This document shows, piece by piece, positions 21,740 to 30,892 of a stretch of DNA of 64,000 nucleotides. This DNA is from Chondrus crispus (taxonomy: Eukaryota; Rhodophyta; Florideophyceae; Gigartinales; Gigartinaceae). The DNA is taken from NCBI RefSeq assembly GCF_000350225.1, contig NW_005179069.1, positions 402,612 through 466,611 of the forward strand, written 5' to 3'. The notes beneath the pieces are model-generated. The model was given only the letters and a program-made list of their open reading frames with translations. It searched no databases and was not told where the DNA came from. Numbering within the stretch: the stretch's first letter is position 1; each line of letters opens with the position of its first letter. The translations under genes were made by a program, and so were the position numbers.

Positions 21740-24654
21740 CTAGATACTTCTAGAAGTAGTACACGAATAGTCCTCAACATCTGCCTTGGATTCATCTACA
21801 GCTAAGTCAAGATCGTCCTTTTCCTCCTTGACAACCAGAAAATCACTAAACTCTTCGAAAGAGTGGACTTCATCTGAGCGCTCCGCATGGTTGTGAGGAT
21901 AGTTTCGGACTATAGATACAAGATTATCTATGTTTTCAGTCGAGATTCTGTTTCGACTGGGGGATGCAATTCTGCCAGCCAGACTGAAAACTCTTTCGTT
22001 CTCGATTTGGGTGGCTGGAATTGAAAGAATTTGCTGTGCAAGGGCGACGACATGTGGGTACTTCGTACGGCGTGACGCAAGCCATATCAACTTTGTTTCC
22101 GTTTTCTTATTGAAGACATCGCACCTGAACGACTTCAGTTCGTGTTCCATAGATTTCTAAACCTTGTGATGTTCTGTCTCGGGGGGTTCAACAACAAAAC
22201 AATCTTCCACGTCTGCGTACTCCTCTGTATCTTGCACAGCATCATTCGGGACTACGGAAGGAGATCTTTCAGATGTATCTCTAACACAAGATAAACCGTC
22301 TTTGGAAAGAAAGATCGGCTCTGAAGCATCTGTTTGTATGTTTTGGTCATCCTCTATCTTGACCTCATCGGCTCGGGTTGTATTCAGCACTTCGTAAATT
22401 GATCCCAGAAGGGGAATCACGACCTCCTGGTCATACAGCCTAGCCAAAGCCCTTCCCGCAGACGCGTTTCCGACATGAAGTCTCATGAATGGACTTCTTA
22501 AAGATTTGAATTCTGGGTCAACAACCAAAGCCACAAAATGATGAACGTACTTTTCTCGAATTCCTTGAAAAGAAATAAGAGGACGCACTATTTTCTCCAA
22601 GCTCTCCTTAATACACAACGCCAATCTCTTCTTGTATTTCAAAAGTTGATCCTCAAAAGTAGAATCTCTCTGAGCAGAGTCTCGTTTTGCTAGTACACTT
22701 GTCGTCGGCTCAATTTGTGAGTAGAAAATGTACAGATTTGCGAATTTGGCGACTGCATCGCTAATAAAACATCCGTTACGGGTGTGACTGAGAACGCAAG
22801 TCTTCATTATTGGTCCAAGCGTGTCGACCATGACCCTTATAATTTCCCATATTTCGGTAGAAGGGACACGCTGCCTTAAATCCAACTTCTCTTGGTTAGA
22901 ATAGCAGTGCTCTACGGCATCCCGATACAGCAGCAACATACTCATCATCACTACAGACGTGACGAATCGTGTCTTGACTGGAGTTGGCATCACTCTCTCT
23001 TTCCTTCCCTTTGCACGGCAGGAAGCAAACCAAGCGTCTCTGCCTTTCGCACTCTTCTTGGTCCACGTAATGCATTTCTGCAAAGAAGCTCTCGCCTTTT
23101 TTGCGTCAATGAGAGCCAGTCCGTCGTCGACGGAATTGTGCAAAGCTGCATTGCAGGCATTACTTAACACATAGGCAAAGCAAGGATCTTCAAAGCAGGT
23201 ATCGAGATCCAAGAAGTCACAACGCACTAAGCCCTGCAGAATAGTTGTGCAGGATCGTAAATTTGACCCACCGTCCTTCACGCAAGCTACAACACGGTTC
23301 ATGAGATTATGTTTCTTCAACTCGGTCTTCAGAACTGATGCCAAATATACCCCAGTTATAGAACTGCACTCAACCATCCGTAAGTGACCTTGATGCTGCT
23401 GGAAAGTGTCATCCATGCCATGAACCACCAGATCAAAAATGTCCTCACAACCCCGACTCATCCACAAGTCGAAAGTAATCGACAAGGTTTTCATAGAATC
23501 CAGTTTTGGGTTACAAACGTCTCTTCTCAGTACTCGATAAATTCTGGAATCAACTGGTCTGTCAACCTGCGTCGGTCTGGTATTCGAACTCTTGGATTCA
23601 ACTTATGCACGTAGCTTTTGAAATAGTCATTTTCGACGAGTGAAAGAGGTAAACATGACTTTGCAATGAGCAATATGACTTTTCGATCATGATGCTTTTG
23701 ATTCTCGGACGCTTTGGCATATTGCTGGTACGTGTTAAGGATACTTCCATCCATTTTTGATGTCCTTCTTTTCTTGCGACGTGATCCTCCTTCCTGGAAT
23801 TCGAGTAGACGCTTTTCCGGAACAGAATGTTCGGCTGTATGATGCCCAAGTACATGTCTTCTTAACGAACTGGTTCCAATTTTGCTTTTGTACGATATCA
23901 GTTCCTTCTTCTCCCTCTTGTCTCGCACATCCATAGAACTGGTACAGGGCTTGCAAATGATGCAAGAGTAAAGATGCTTGTCTAATTCCACGAAAACCCC
24001 CCATACTGCTGCTTTCTTGTTTTGCAAAGCATACCGCTTACATCGCTTCAAAGCATCATTGAAATCAAAAATTATCTCATCGGAAGCAGTTGATTGGTTT
24101 TGTGCACTTGGTGATGATGTATTTTGCAAGTTTTTTCTGGCGTTAAGGTTCACCGTTCGGGTCGGTTCGGTAGCTGTAGTAGAAGAATTGCCGTTTAGGA
24201 GCACATGAGACTCATCCTGAACTGGACCTTGTATAACTAGAGAGGCTAGCGTATTGAAAGATTCTGCTGATGACACAGGCGCGTCTGGAAGTACTTGAGG
24301 GGCTTGGACTTGCACCAAGTTCGGAGGAAGCATAGGAGTTATGGTTTTTGACGGATGAGATTCCGACGGGCGGTCTAGATGTTCTTCTTCGTCTGGTAGC
24401 ATGATTGAGGCGGGTGAAAATGGACGGGGTAATGTGGGCCACGCTATCTTGAACGCTGTTCTGCGATTCAAGATTATTTCCAGATCGGTTCGCCGTTCTT
24501 GTTGTGTATCACTGCCTTGATCCGAAGTGATTTGGTGCCACAACTGAAAATGGCGGGTATCTGTGCATGTGGGAAAACCCCCGACGAAAAGTAGGGCATG
24601 TGTGCGGTCATCTCGCAAAAATAATTTTAGACCGGCATGGGTGCACCAGTGCAT
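21740..24654 (-). pseudogene. hAT transposase, broken
   Basis: Minus-strand gene in three frames. The 5' part (24654-23527, 375 codons) has a long Ser/Pro/Thr-rich leader, then a BED-type zinc finger (about 213-272, C..C pair in CIICKPC and H pair in RRHVLGHH) and a basic NLS-like RRKKRRTSK (292-300). The middle (23494-22157, 445 codons) opens LSITFDLWMS (first catalytic Asp), then CVKDGGSN (second Asp) and CNAALHN. The 3' part (22150-21740) holds the hATC dimerisation region with PATQIENERVFSLAG (catalytic Glu). A frameshift near 23530 separates the first two. A single in-frame TAG at about 22157-22159 separates the last two, since the frame is otherwise continuous into KSMEHE. Otherwise it is nearly complete and may still supply partial protein. 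Confidence 0.88.
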
Positions 24655-24910
24655 TTCGCACTTAAAAAATTAGAAGCATACAGCGGGCAGCATTAAAGTA
24701 CACTTGGCGGAACATGCGCGGGCATGGTGGCATGGGTGCACTAAACGGGCATTTTAGTTTAAAAAATTGCAAGGGCATGTATGCAACCGTGCAGTACAGC
24801 TACAGAATATACGACGGGCATGGGTACCAAGGGCATGCCAAGTGTACTTGTGCATGCCCCGATACCCGCGGGCAACCCTGCCCGTACTTCCATATGCCCG
24901 CACAACCCTG
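24580..24910. repeat. hAT right subterminal arm, GGGCAT repeats
   Basis: GGGCAT words recur near 24593, 24719, 24748, 24772, 24818 and 24830. Toward the terminus the orientation flips to ATGCCC. The final 21 bp mirror the left end. The arm overlaps the first codons of the transposase frame, so the promoter and the transposase binding sites coincide. Confidence 0.6.
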
Positions 24911-24918
24911 GTTCATAG

Positions 24919-26409
24919 TTGAGGATGGCTTCCCGAAATGTATGCGTAACTTTCAATTCTATGGCTGGCACTGACAAAAAGTTTTCACCAGGCTACCAGT
25001 TCCTGTGCACGGCCGCGCCATTTAGAAATTAAAGGGAACGATATCACCTCAAGCCTGAAATTCAGGCTTATCCCTTACGATGTGGAGTGACGGATTTCCC
25101 GGCGTCAAAAAACTCAAGAATTGATCGGGTGCGACAGTGCTTAAAATCATTCCTATAGGTCAGGAAACATCAGCCACAATCCCGTTGGGCAAAAACGTTC
25201 TTCGTTGATCTCTGTGAATTCTTGGACGATAGAAAGAGTTATGTTTCTGCATGTGGAGAGCGCCTTCAGTTTCATGTTTGCTACTGGCATCATAGGTTTC
25301 TGCAGAGCAGTGAGCGACGTGTGTTGTGATGCCCTTCCTATCCAATGGCGTGGAGAGACGGCAACAAGTAAACATAATGGCAGCTTCACATGCCTTCGTC
25401 AACCTCTGCCTATCACGTTTCGTTCGTTGATACGCAGTTCTTGAGAACTGCTGAGATCAGCAGGTAGCAACCCCCTCCACCGCTCTCCAACACGGATGAC
25501 AGCAACGGGGAAGTATCGCAGACGTTCCAGCCGTTGTCAATTAATATTCTCTCAGTAAGTGATGTGCGGTATGATTGGGCAGGCCATACTCGACAACAGA
25601 AAGTCTAGAGCCCGAAGATAAGCGGAGCTGTGCATGCGCAATATCCTAACACTTTTCATCCTTGCGAAAGGTAATGACATTTCTCAGTTCTCCGGCTTAC
25701 ATGGAGGAGGCAGAAGCGTGGGGGGCGGTTGAGTGAGGTGGCCCACGGCTCACTGTCATTGGTCCCACCGCACATGTCGCAGAGAAAGTGGTGAAGGTAC
25801 TAAACCAGTCATGACATGACAGCGGCTCGACACGTCACACTCTTACGCAATTCGAGAAGCTTACACTGAGCCCATCGAAATTATGAATTTGTACAAAGTC
25901 AAGTTGTCGAATATCTGATCCGTGACAGCGATCACGTCACGGCATAGCCAAGCCCATTCGAATGCGAGAAAGCATGAGAATCTGCAACCGAAATCAGCTC
26001 CGCTCGATGCAGCCCCAGAAATCTTGAGCTCCAACAACCACACCGTCTCTGTGGTTTCCTGCCCAAGCCACATTGGCCCTTCCTCATGAACCCCCGATCA
26101 TGCATGCATCCCGTAAATGTCCATGTCCCCGCCCAAGGCCGATTCCCTCCTTGTGGCGACCGCATGGGGAAGGGCTCTGCCTTCATTATCCGATTTCAAA
26201 AGGATGAGTGCCCACCGACCGCACGCCAGCCTTCACACCCCCATCCCTATCGCTTTCAATGGAGTCCCTCTCACAGCTCCTTGCCATGAAACGTAGCCTT
26301 GCTTCAAGCCCTTTCCACATGAGGCGGATTCAAACCTTCCGCCTATTGTTTAAACGCTCATCTACGATACCACGTCCGCCCCTTCTCGTTCTGGCGCGCT
26401 AGAGTTAGA
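24919..26409. other. Spacer between the hAT and the membrane-protein gene
   Basis: No supported gene. A 9-bp palindrome, AAGCCTGAA/TTCAGGCTT, lies at 25051-25069. The last 300 bp before 26410 are C-rich on the plus strand and are probably the promoter and 5' UTR of the next gene; no clear TATA box is seen. Confidence 0.4.
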
Positions 26410-28248
26410 ATGCGACCGGCTTTCCCAGCCACTGCACTCTTTTCGCTTTTCACATTGATCTTCTTGCAGCCCATAGGAGCTGCAGGTTCCGGTACTGTTG
26501 CGACCACAGCAATAGCAAATCAAGCTGTTTTCGAGTCGAACGGCGTGCTGGGACCCCTCATCACAGGAATTGACAACACTTTACCTCTCAACCAGCAAGA
26601 CGTATCGCAAGATATTTCCGACCACCCCGATGCATCCCTCAGTGTGCCTGCTCTAGACAATGGGGAGGAAGTAAGCCACCCAGACCCAGAACAAAGTGAG
26701 GAACCCTCGCCAGAATCGGATCTTCAAAGCCAGCCTTCGGGTCTGCAATCTCAAAGCGTCACTGTCAATGATGATGAGCCAGACCTTGCGCCTTCTCATG
26801 GGTGGCCTTCTAATAGCGCTGCCCTCGAGCAAAATGATGAGTTTGATGTGGGAGCGCAACCTCTTCCTGGCAACAATGAGGCCAGCGCGTCGCCTGAGCC
26901 CATGCCGGAGTTCTTTGTGGAGCCAAGCCCTCCCGGTGATATCAGTGAAAGTGATGGTACTATTGTGATTACGGTCCCACCACGAAGCACTGCTGGTGAC
27001 TCATCTAATCGCCCAGAGTCTCGAAATGATGGGATAGAAGTTGGCATCGTTTCTCCGGCTATAGGCAAAGGCCAGATGAGCGAGAAGAATGCGTCTGATA
27101 TTGTTATCTCGATAACAACCGATGCCCCAATAGCCGAACTTACTCCCTTACTTCCATCATCACCCCTTCCGGCGTCGAGTGTGATAGGCTTCGGTGGCGC
27201 CCCCAAATCAGAGTCTGAAGATCAAGGCGACGGAGATGACGGTTCCAACATAATAATTACACCGAGTATATTACCATCACCCTATCCCTATCCATACTTG
27301 GAGGAAGACGTAGCTCCCGCTATCCCATCAATGTCACCCGAGGAAAGGAAGGATGAAATTTGGGTCGAGATTCCATTTTCTGTCTCAAGTGCTGACAAGT
27401 CTTTTGATTTGGATGTGGACAATTCAATTCGCTCTTTTGCATCAAACACGACAGAGTCGTCACCACGAGATTGGAGGCTTGTGGACTTCTCACAACCTGA
27501 AAGTGGTTCCATGCAAAGGCAACAATCTACGGCCTTCCTGGTTACGTATCACGCTCAATTACCTCGACTGGATGCAGGGGAGCAAATTGCGACGCTAGAG
27601 AAGGGCATCACTAGTGGTGATCTGAACGCTTTCCTTCGCAACCGGATAGGTGACCAGACCCTCTCTATCAAATTCGCGAGGGTTCCTCTTTTCGATGTTG
27701 AACCTGCAAACGACATAGCAGATGGCACGGGGCCGCAATTGTCGGAAAGCGGAAAGGAGCCAACTTCACCTGCAGAGGGTCCGCCCGAAGATAGTAAAGA
27801 CGAGTTTGGGTCATCGGACCACGATGCTAATGACCGCGAGAAGAGGTTTGGTATCATTCTTGCATCGTCTTTGACGGGCCTTGTATTGGTCTGTGCTGCA
27901 CTAGTTGTTTTCGTCCATTACCGCAGAAAAGACCGCGGTCAAGATCATCTTCTCGATGGGGTTGCTGAGATTCCCTCACCAATTGCCTCTCCAACATCTT
28001 CACGGACAAATTCAGAATTAAGCAGGTTCAACACCGGCGCACCTATTCAGCCGCGTGGGCCTACAGTGCTTCGTAATCAAGCGAGAATCCTTGACTGGCG
28101 AAGAGAGTGGCATGTAGAGGCTCTATCAGAATTTACACTATCGCCGGGGTGCACAGGTCGAGCAACGAGCATTCAGCAATCCGGGATTGCCGAAGGTGGA
28201 CCATACGGCACGGTCTCGGAATCTTTATCGAATGAAATTATCGATTAG
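26410..28248 (+). CDS. Type I single-pass membrane protein of unknown function, paralogous tail to the malectin protein
   Basis: 612 residues, one exon. Residues 1-25 form a signal peptide ending near GAAG. Residues 30-350 are low-complexity and rich in Ser, Pro, Asp and Glu (repeated PxPE, PSP and a YPYPYPY run at 292-298), like a stiff, possibly glycosylated stalk. Residues about 355-430 look folded (WRLVDFSQPE..., then VTYHAQLP...LEKGITSGDLNAFLRNRIGDQTLSIKF). One hydrophobic segment at 480-503 is followed by basic YRRKDR, so the C-terminus (about 108 residues) is cytosolic. The folded block and TM arrangement parallel those of the convergent neighbour. No catalytic domain is recognised. 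It is probably a surface or wall-contact protein; that is inference. Confidence 0.85.
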   Translation: MRPAFPATALFSLFTLIFLQPIGAAGSGTVATTAIANQAVFESNGVLGPLITGIDNTLPLNQQDVSQDISDHPDASLSVPALDNGEEVSHPDPEQSEEPSPESDLQSQPSGLQSQSVTVNDDEPDLAPSHGWPSNSAALEQNDEFDVGAQPLPGNNEASASPEPMPEFFVEPSPPGDISESDGTIVITVPPRSTAGDSSNRPESRNDGIEVGIVSPAIGKGQMSEKNASDIVISITTDAPIAELTPLLPSSPLPASSVIGFGGAPKSESEDQGDGDDGSNIIITPSILPSPYPYPYLEEDVAPAIPSMSPEERKDEIWVEIPFSVSSADKSFDLDVDNSIRSFASNTTESSPRDWRLVDFSQPESGSMQRQQSTAFLVTYHAQLPRLDAGEQIATLEKGITSGDLNAFLRNRIGDQTLSIKFARVPLFDVEPANDIADGTGPQLSESGKEPTSPAEGPPEDSKDEFGSSDHDANDREKRFGIILASSLTGLVLVCAALVVFVHYRRKDRGQDHLLDGVAEIPSPIASPTSSRTNSELSRFNTGAPIQPRGPTVLRNQARILDWRREWHVEALSEFTLSPGCTGRATSIQQSGIAEGGPYGTVSESLSNEIID

Positions 28249-28492
28249 TCTCTCGAGAATAACAATAGGAAATGTACAGAGAAGAATCACCGGATCAATG
28301 ACTAAGGGACTAGGTCAAAGACTCGCGAAGAAGCGGGCAGCATCTGAATATCGTTAATGCATGTAGAGAGCGAGCTTCCAAGGAGCACTTCTCCACATCT
28401 ACAGGAGAGAGCAGTTCTCCCTTTACAGTTAAAAAAGCGGGATTTAGGTTCCCAATAGTCAAACAGCTTTCCGGACATCTCTCGCTTGCGCA

Positions 28493-30799
28493 TTAGGATA
28501 CACCATGCGACCCGGTTGCTGTTCCCCGACCGAAAACGTCTTTGTCAAACGCAACCTGATCTATATGATCGCCAGCCCGACTTGTGGCTGCAGTGAAGGT
28601 GGAATCATCGTCCAAGTATTCGACTGACGCGGCTGTTTCCGATCTTTCCATCACCGATGATATCTCAGATTCTGTCATGGCAGGCGGTGGTGCATCGAAT
28701 CCATTCTGGCTCGCATCGATTCCGTGGCTCCTTCGCACTATTACGAAGACACCCACTGCAACAACCAAAAGCACACCAAGAACGCATCCCACGACTATGC
28801 CAACAACTTTGGAGGTCGATGTAGTGGAAGCTTCGGGCGAATTACTAGGTGGATTCTGGCCTGGGGGTTCTTCTTCGAAACTTATTGCTAGATTGCTAAT
28901 TCCTCTGTTCTGCAACGCTAACGTCAACCTTCCTTCGGATACAAATTCCTTAAATCGCTGGACTTCATCCTCATATTCAGGTGATGGATAAAGGGCTTGG
29001 AGATCAATCTGATAAACACGTGCGCCTTGGCGAGTTACGAGTTGCAGTTTCTCTTGACGGGTTACGGCTTCAATTGTTTCTTCTTGCAAGTGAATCATGG
29101 CCCATTCTGAATCGCTGGAGGTAAACGTCTGACTCTCGGCGATCAACACTTCTTTCATCTGGGGAGTGAAACTGCTTGTGTCTGAGATAGAGCCTAGCAG
29201 TCTATATTTTTCCGAACGCTGTCCGTCCCCAGCAGTCAATTCACTGTCCGGTGTTGCCGTATTTGTAGTGCCCTCCACGGGCCCATTAAGAGGGTCAATA
29301 GGCGACGGTTCCAGAATGCTCTCAGGATCTTCAGGAGTGGGATCCGGGTCGGGTGTGACTGTGACGATGTTCGATGCTGACACAGTTGGGATGGGCGACG
29401 GATCAGCAGTCTCTAGTTCCCCGAGAGGACTGGGGGGCATGTCTTCAAACGGAGATTCTGCCATTGGTGAAGCGATTACACTGGGGTCCACGCCTGGACT
29501 CGCGAATGTGGCCGGTTCTTCGAGCGCTGGGGACGCATCAAGATTCATCGGGCTAGCTTCCGGAGATTCCGAACCAGAGATGTTAACCGCCATCGGATCG
29601 TTAGAGCCATGCTCCGCAGTCTTTTCGCATGTGAGAGCCGACAAAAAGGCATCCCCTTTGACAGGGGTGAATTCCAAGAAGAGCTCATCCCCAACCTTAA
29701 GATCAGTAAATGTTCTAACAACGGACGTAAATCGCGCTGGCCCAGCTTCTTCGTAGACGTCAATTCCCGTTATAACCTCGTCCATGATTCGGACATCAAA
29801 TATGCGCGCGCCTACAGCAAACGATGCCGAATCCGTTTCTGCAAAATGGACGCTGCACGCATAAATGCCCGGTTTCTCGACAGGGATTCTGTAACCCCAC
29901 ACGGCACCGTCAAGACCGTACCGTTGAGAAATAAGGGCTGGGGCATTGCGTTCCTCAGCTCCCCCGATGACGACTCCCGGAGGGCCATCCCAAAACGAAG
30001 TGGGGCCGAAGATCCAACTGTCGTCTTCCGCCTGGAAGCGACCAACGGCTTCCCCACCAGCGTTGACGTCAATGACGCCCTCTTGCATGACAGGGTCAGC
30101 TTCGGCGGTCGGGTCGATGGGAATAGTGACGACGGCATTGAGCGGGATAGGAGGTTTGGTATCAAAATCTCGAGCCACTCCGCCTGGCAAATCGCCGGTG
30201 CGCTCGCATGTAAGGCCAGATATGATGGCATCGCCTTTGCGCGGGATGGCACGAACGGAGAGGATGCCCGGGATGACAAGACGCTCGGCGGTTTTCGTAA
30301 GGACAGTGAATTCGGCACCGCCGAGCTCCCCGACAATGTCTATCTTGTTGAAGCGAACTGGGTTGCCGCTGGCCGTAGAGAAAAGGATATCAAAGACCCT
30401 CGCGCCAGCTTCGAACGATGCGAAGTCCGTCTCCGCGAAATGGACGGTGCAGCCGTAGACACCGGGCCTGCGGACGGGAATGTCATAACCCCATGTGGAG
30501 CCATCAACACCAAAGCGATGCGAGTTGTACATGGGGAGGTTGATTTCATCCGCACCGCCGATGGAGGCGTCGGGAATATCGGACGCAGCGGTTTCGCCCA
30601 AAACCCATGGGAGGTCTTCGACGAAGCGGCCGACATCAGGACCACCGGAATTGAGGTTGAAACTGGGTGGCACACGAGGGACACTCGTTTGACGCGAGAG
30701 GACGTGGATGAAGGGGAGACGGGCGGCATCCGCGATGGCGAACAAGAAGAGAAGCAGCAATGGGCCGATGACCGCGAGCAGACGGGGGAGCAGACCCAT
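28493..30799 (-). CDS. Double-malectin-domain type I membrane protein
   Basis: 768 residues from the ATG at 30799. The frame stays open 31 codons further upstream (to 30892) but has no ATG there, and the chosen start begins a clean signal peptide (MGLLPRLLAVIGPLLLLFLF). Two malectin domains follow, about 75-235 and 273-425 in the longer numbering. Each opens with N.GG...GRF.ED..W and repeats WGY.IPV..PG.Y.C.VHFAETD. Malectin folds bind di-glucose or other carbohydrates. Then come a Pro/Ser/Glu-rich linker (430-560), a folded juxtamembrane block (about 595-672, with GARVYQIDLQALYP and EGRLTLALQNRGISNLAISF), one TM helix (695-719), RRSHG and an ~80-residue cytosolic tail without a kinase. Likely a cell-surface or wall-sensing protein. 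It lies tail-to-tail with the 612-residue gene, 244 bp apart. Confidence 0.9.
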   Translation of the reverse strand: MGLLPRLLAVIGPLLLLFLFAIADAARLPFIHVLSRQTSVPRVPPSFNLNSGGPDVGRFVEDLPWVLGETAASDIPDASIGGADEINLPMYNSHRFGVDGSTWGYDIPVRRPGVYGCTVHFAETDFASFEAGARVFDILFSTASGNPVRFNKIDIVGELGGAEFTVLTKTAERLVIPGILSVRAIPRKGDAIISGLTCERTGDLPGGVARDFDTKPPIPLNAVVTIPIDPTAEADPVMQEGVIDVNAGGEAVGRFQAEDDSWIFGPTSFWDGPPGVVIGGAEERNAPALISQRYGLDGAVWGYRIPVEKPGIYACSVHFAETDSASFAVGARIFDVRIMDEVITGIDVYEEAGPARFTSVVRTFTDLKVGDELFLEFTPVKGDAFLSALTCEKTAEHGSNDPMAVNISGSESPEASPMNLDASPALEEPATFASPGVDPSVIASPMAESPFEDMPPSPLGELETADPSPIPTVSASNIVTVTPDPDPTPEDPESILEPSPIDPLNGPVEGTTNTATPDSELTAGDGQRSEKYRLLGSISDTSSFTPQMKEVLIAESQTFTSSDSEWAMIHLQEETIEAVTRQEKLQLVTRQGARVYQIDLQALYPSPEYEDEVQRFKEFVSEGRLTLALQNRGISNLAISFEEEPPGQNPPSNSPEASTTSTSKVVGIVVGCVLGVLLVVAVGVFVIVRRSHGIDASQNGFDAPPPAMTESEISSVMERSETAASVEYLDDDSTFTAATSRAGDHIDQVAFDKDVFGRGTATGSHGVS

Positions 30800-30892
30800 T
30801 CCTGCGCGCGGGGGAAGTGAGGGCGTGGACAAGTTAAAAGGGGGGTGAGGGGGAAAGGGAGGGGTAGGAAGAAAGGGGAAGGCACTATGCAA

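Larger units (their letters stand above)
18263..24910 (-). mobile_element. hAT DNA transposon with target duplication, interrupted by a LINE
   Basis: The left end CAGGGTTGTGCGGGCATGTGG (from 18263) and the right end, read on the other strand from 24910, match at 20 of 21 bases. Both are flanked by the same 8-bp direct repeat GTTCATAG (18255-18262 and 24911-24918), the hallmark target size of hAT elements. The transposase (24654 to 21740, minus) is hAT-type. Arms of several hundred bp at each end are packed with GGGCAT words. The total span of 6648 bp is large because a non-LTR retrotransposon (about 18756-21318) lies between the left arm and the transposase gene. The transposase has one frameshift and one in-frame stop, so this copy is probably immobile alone, but its ends look recent. 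Confidence 0.9.

Noticed and set aside
29609-30820. 403-codon open frame on the plus strand
   Set aside because: It lies opposite the malectin gene, whose strand carries two clear domains; the plus frame is a GC-driven shadow.
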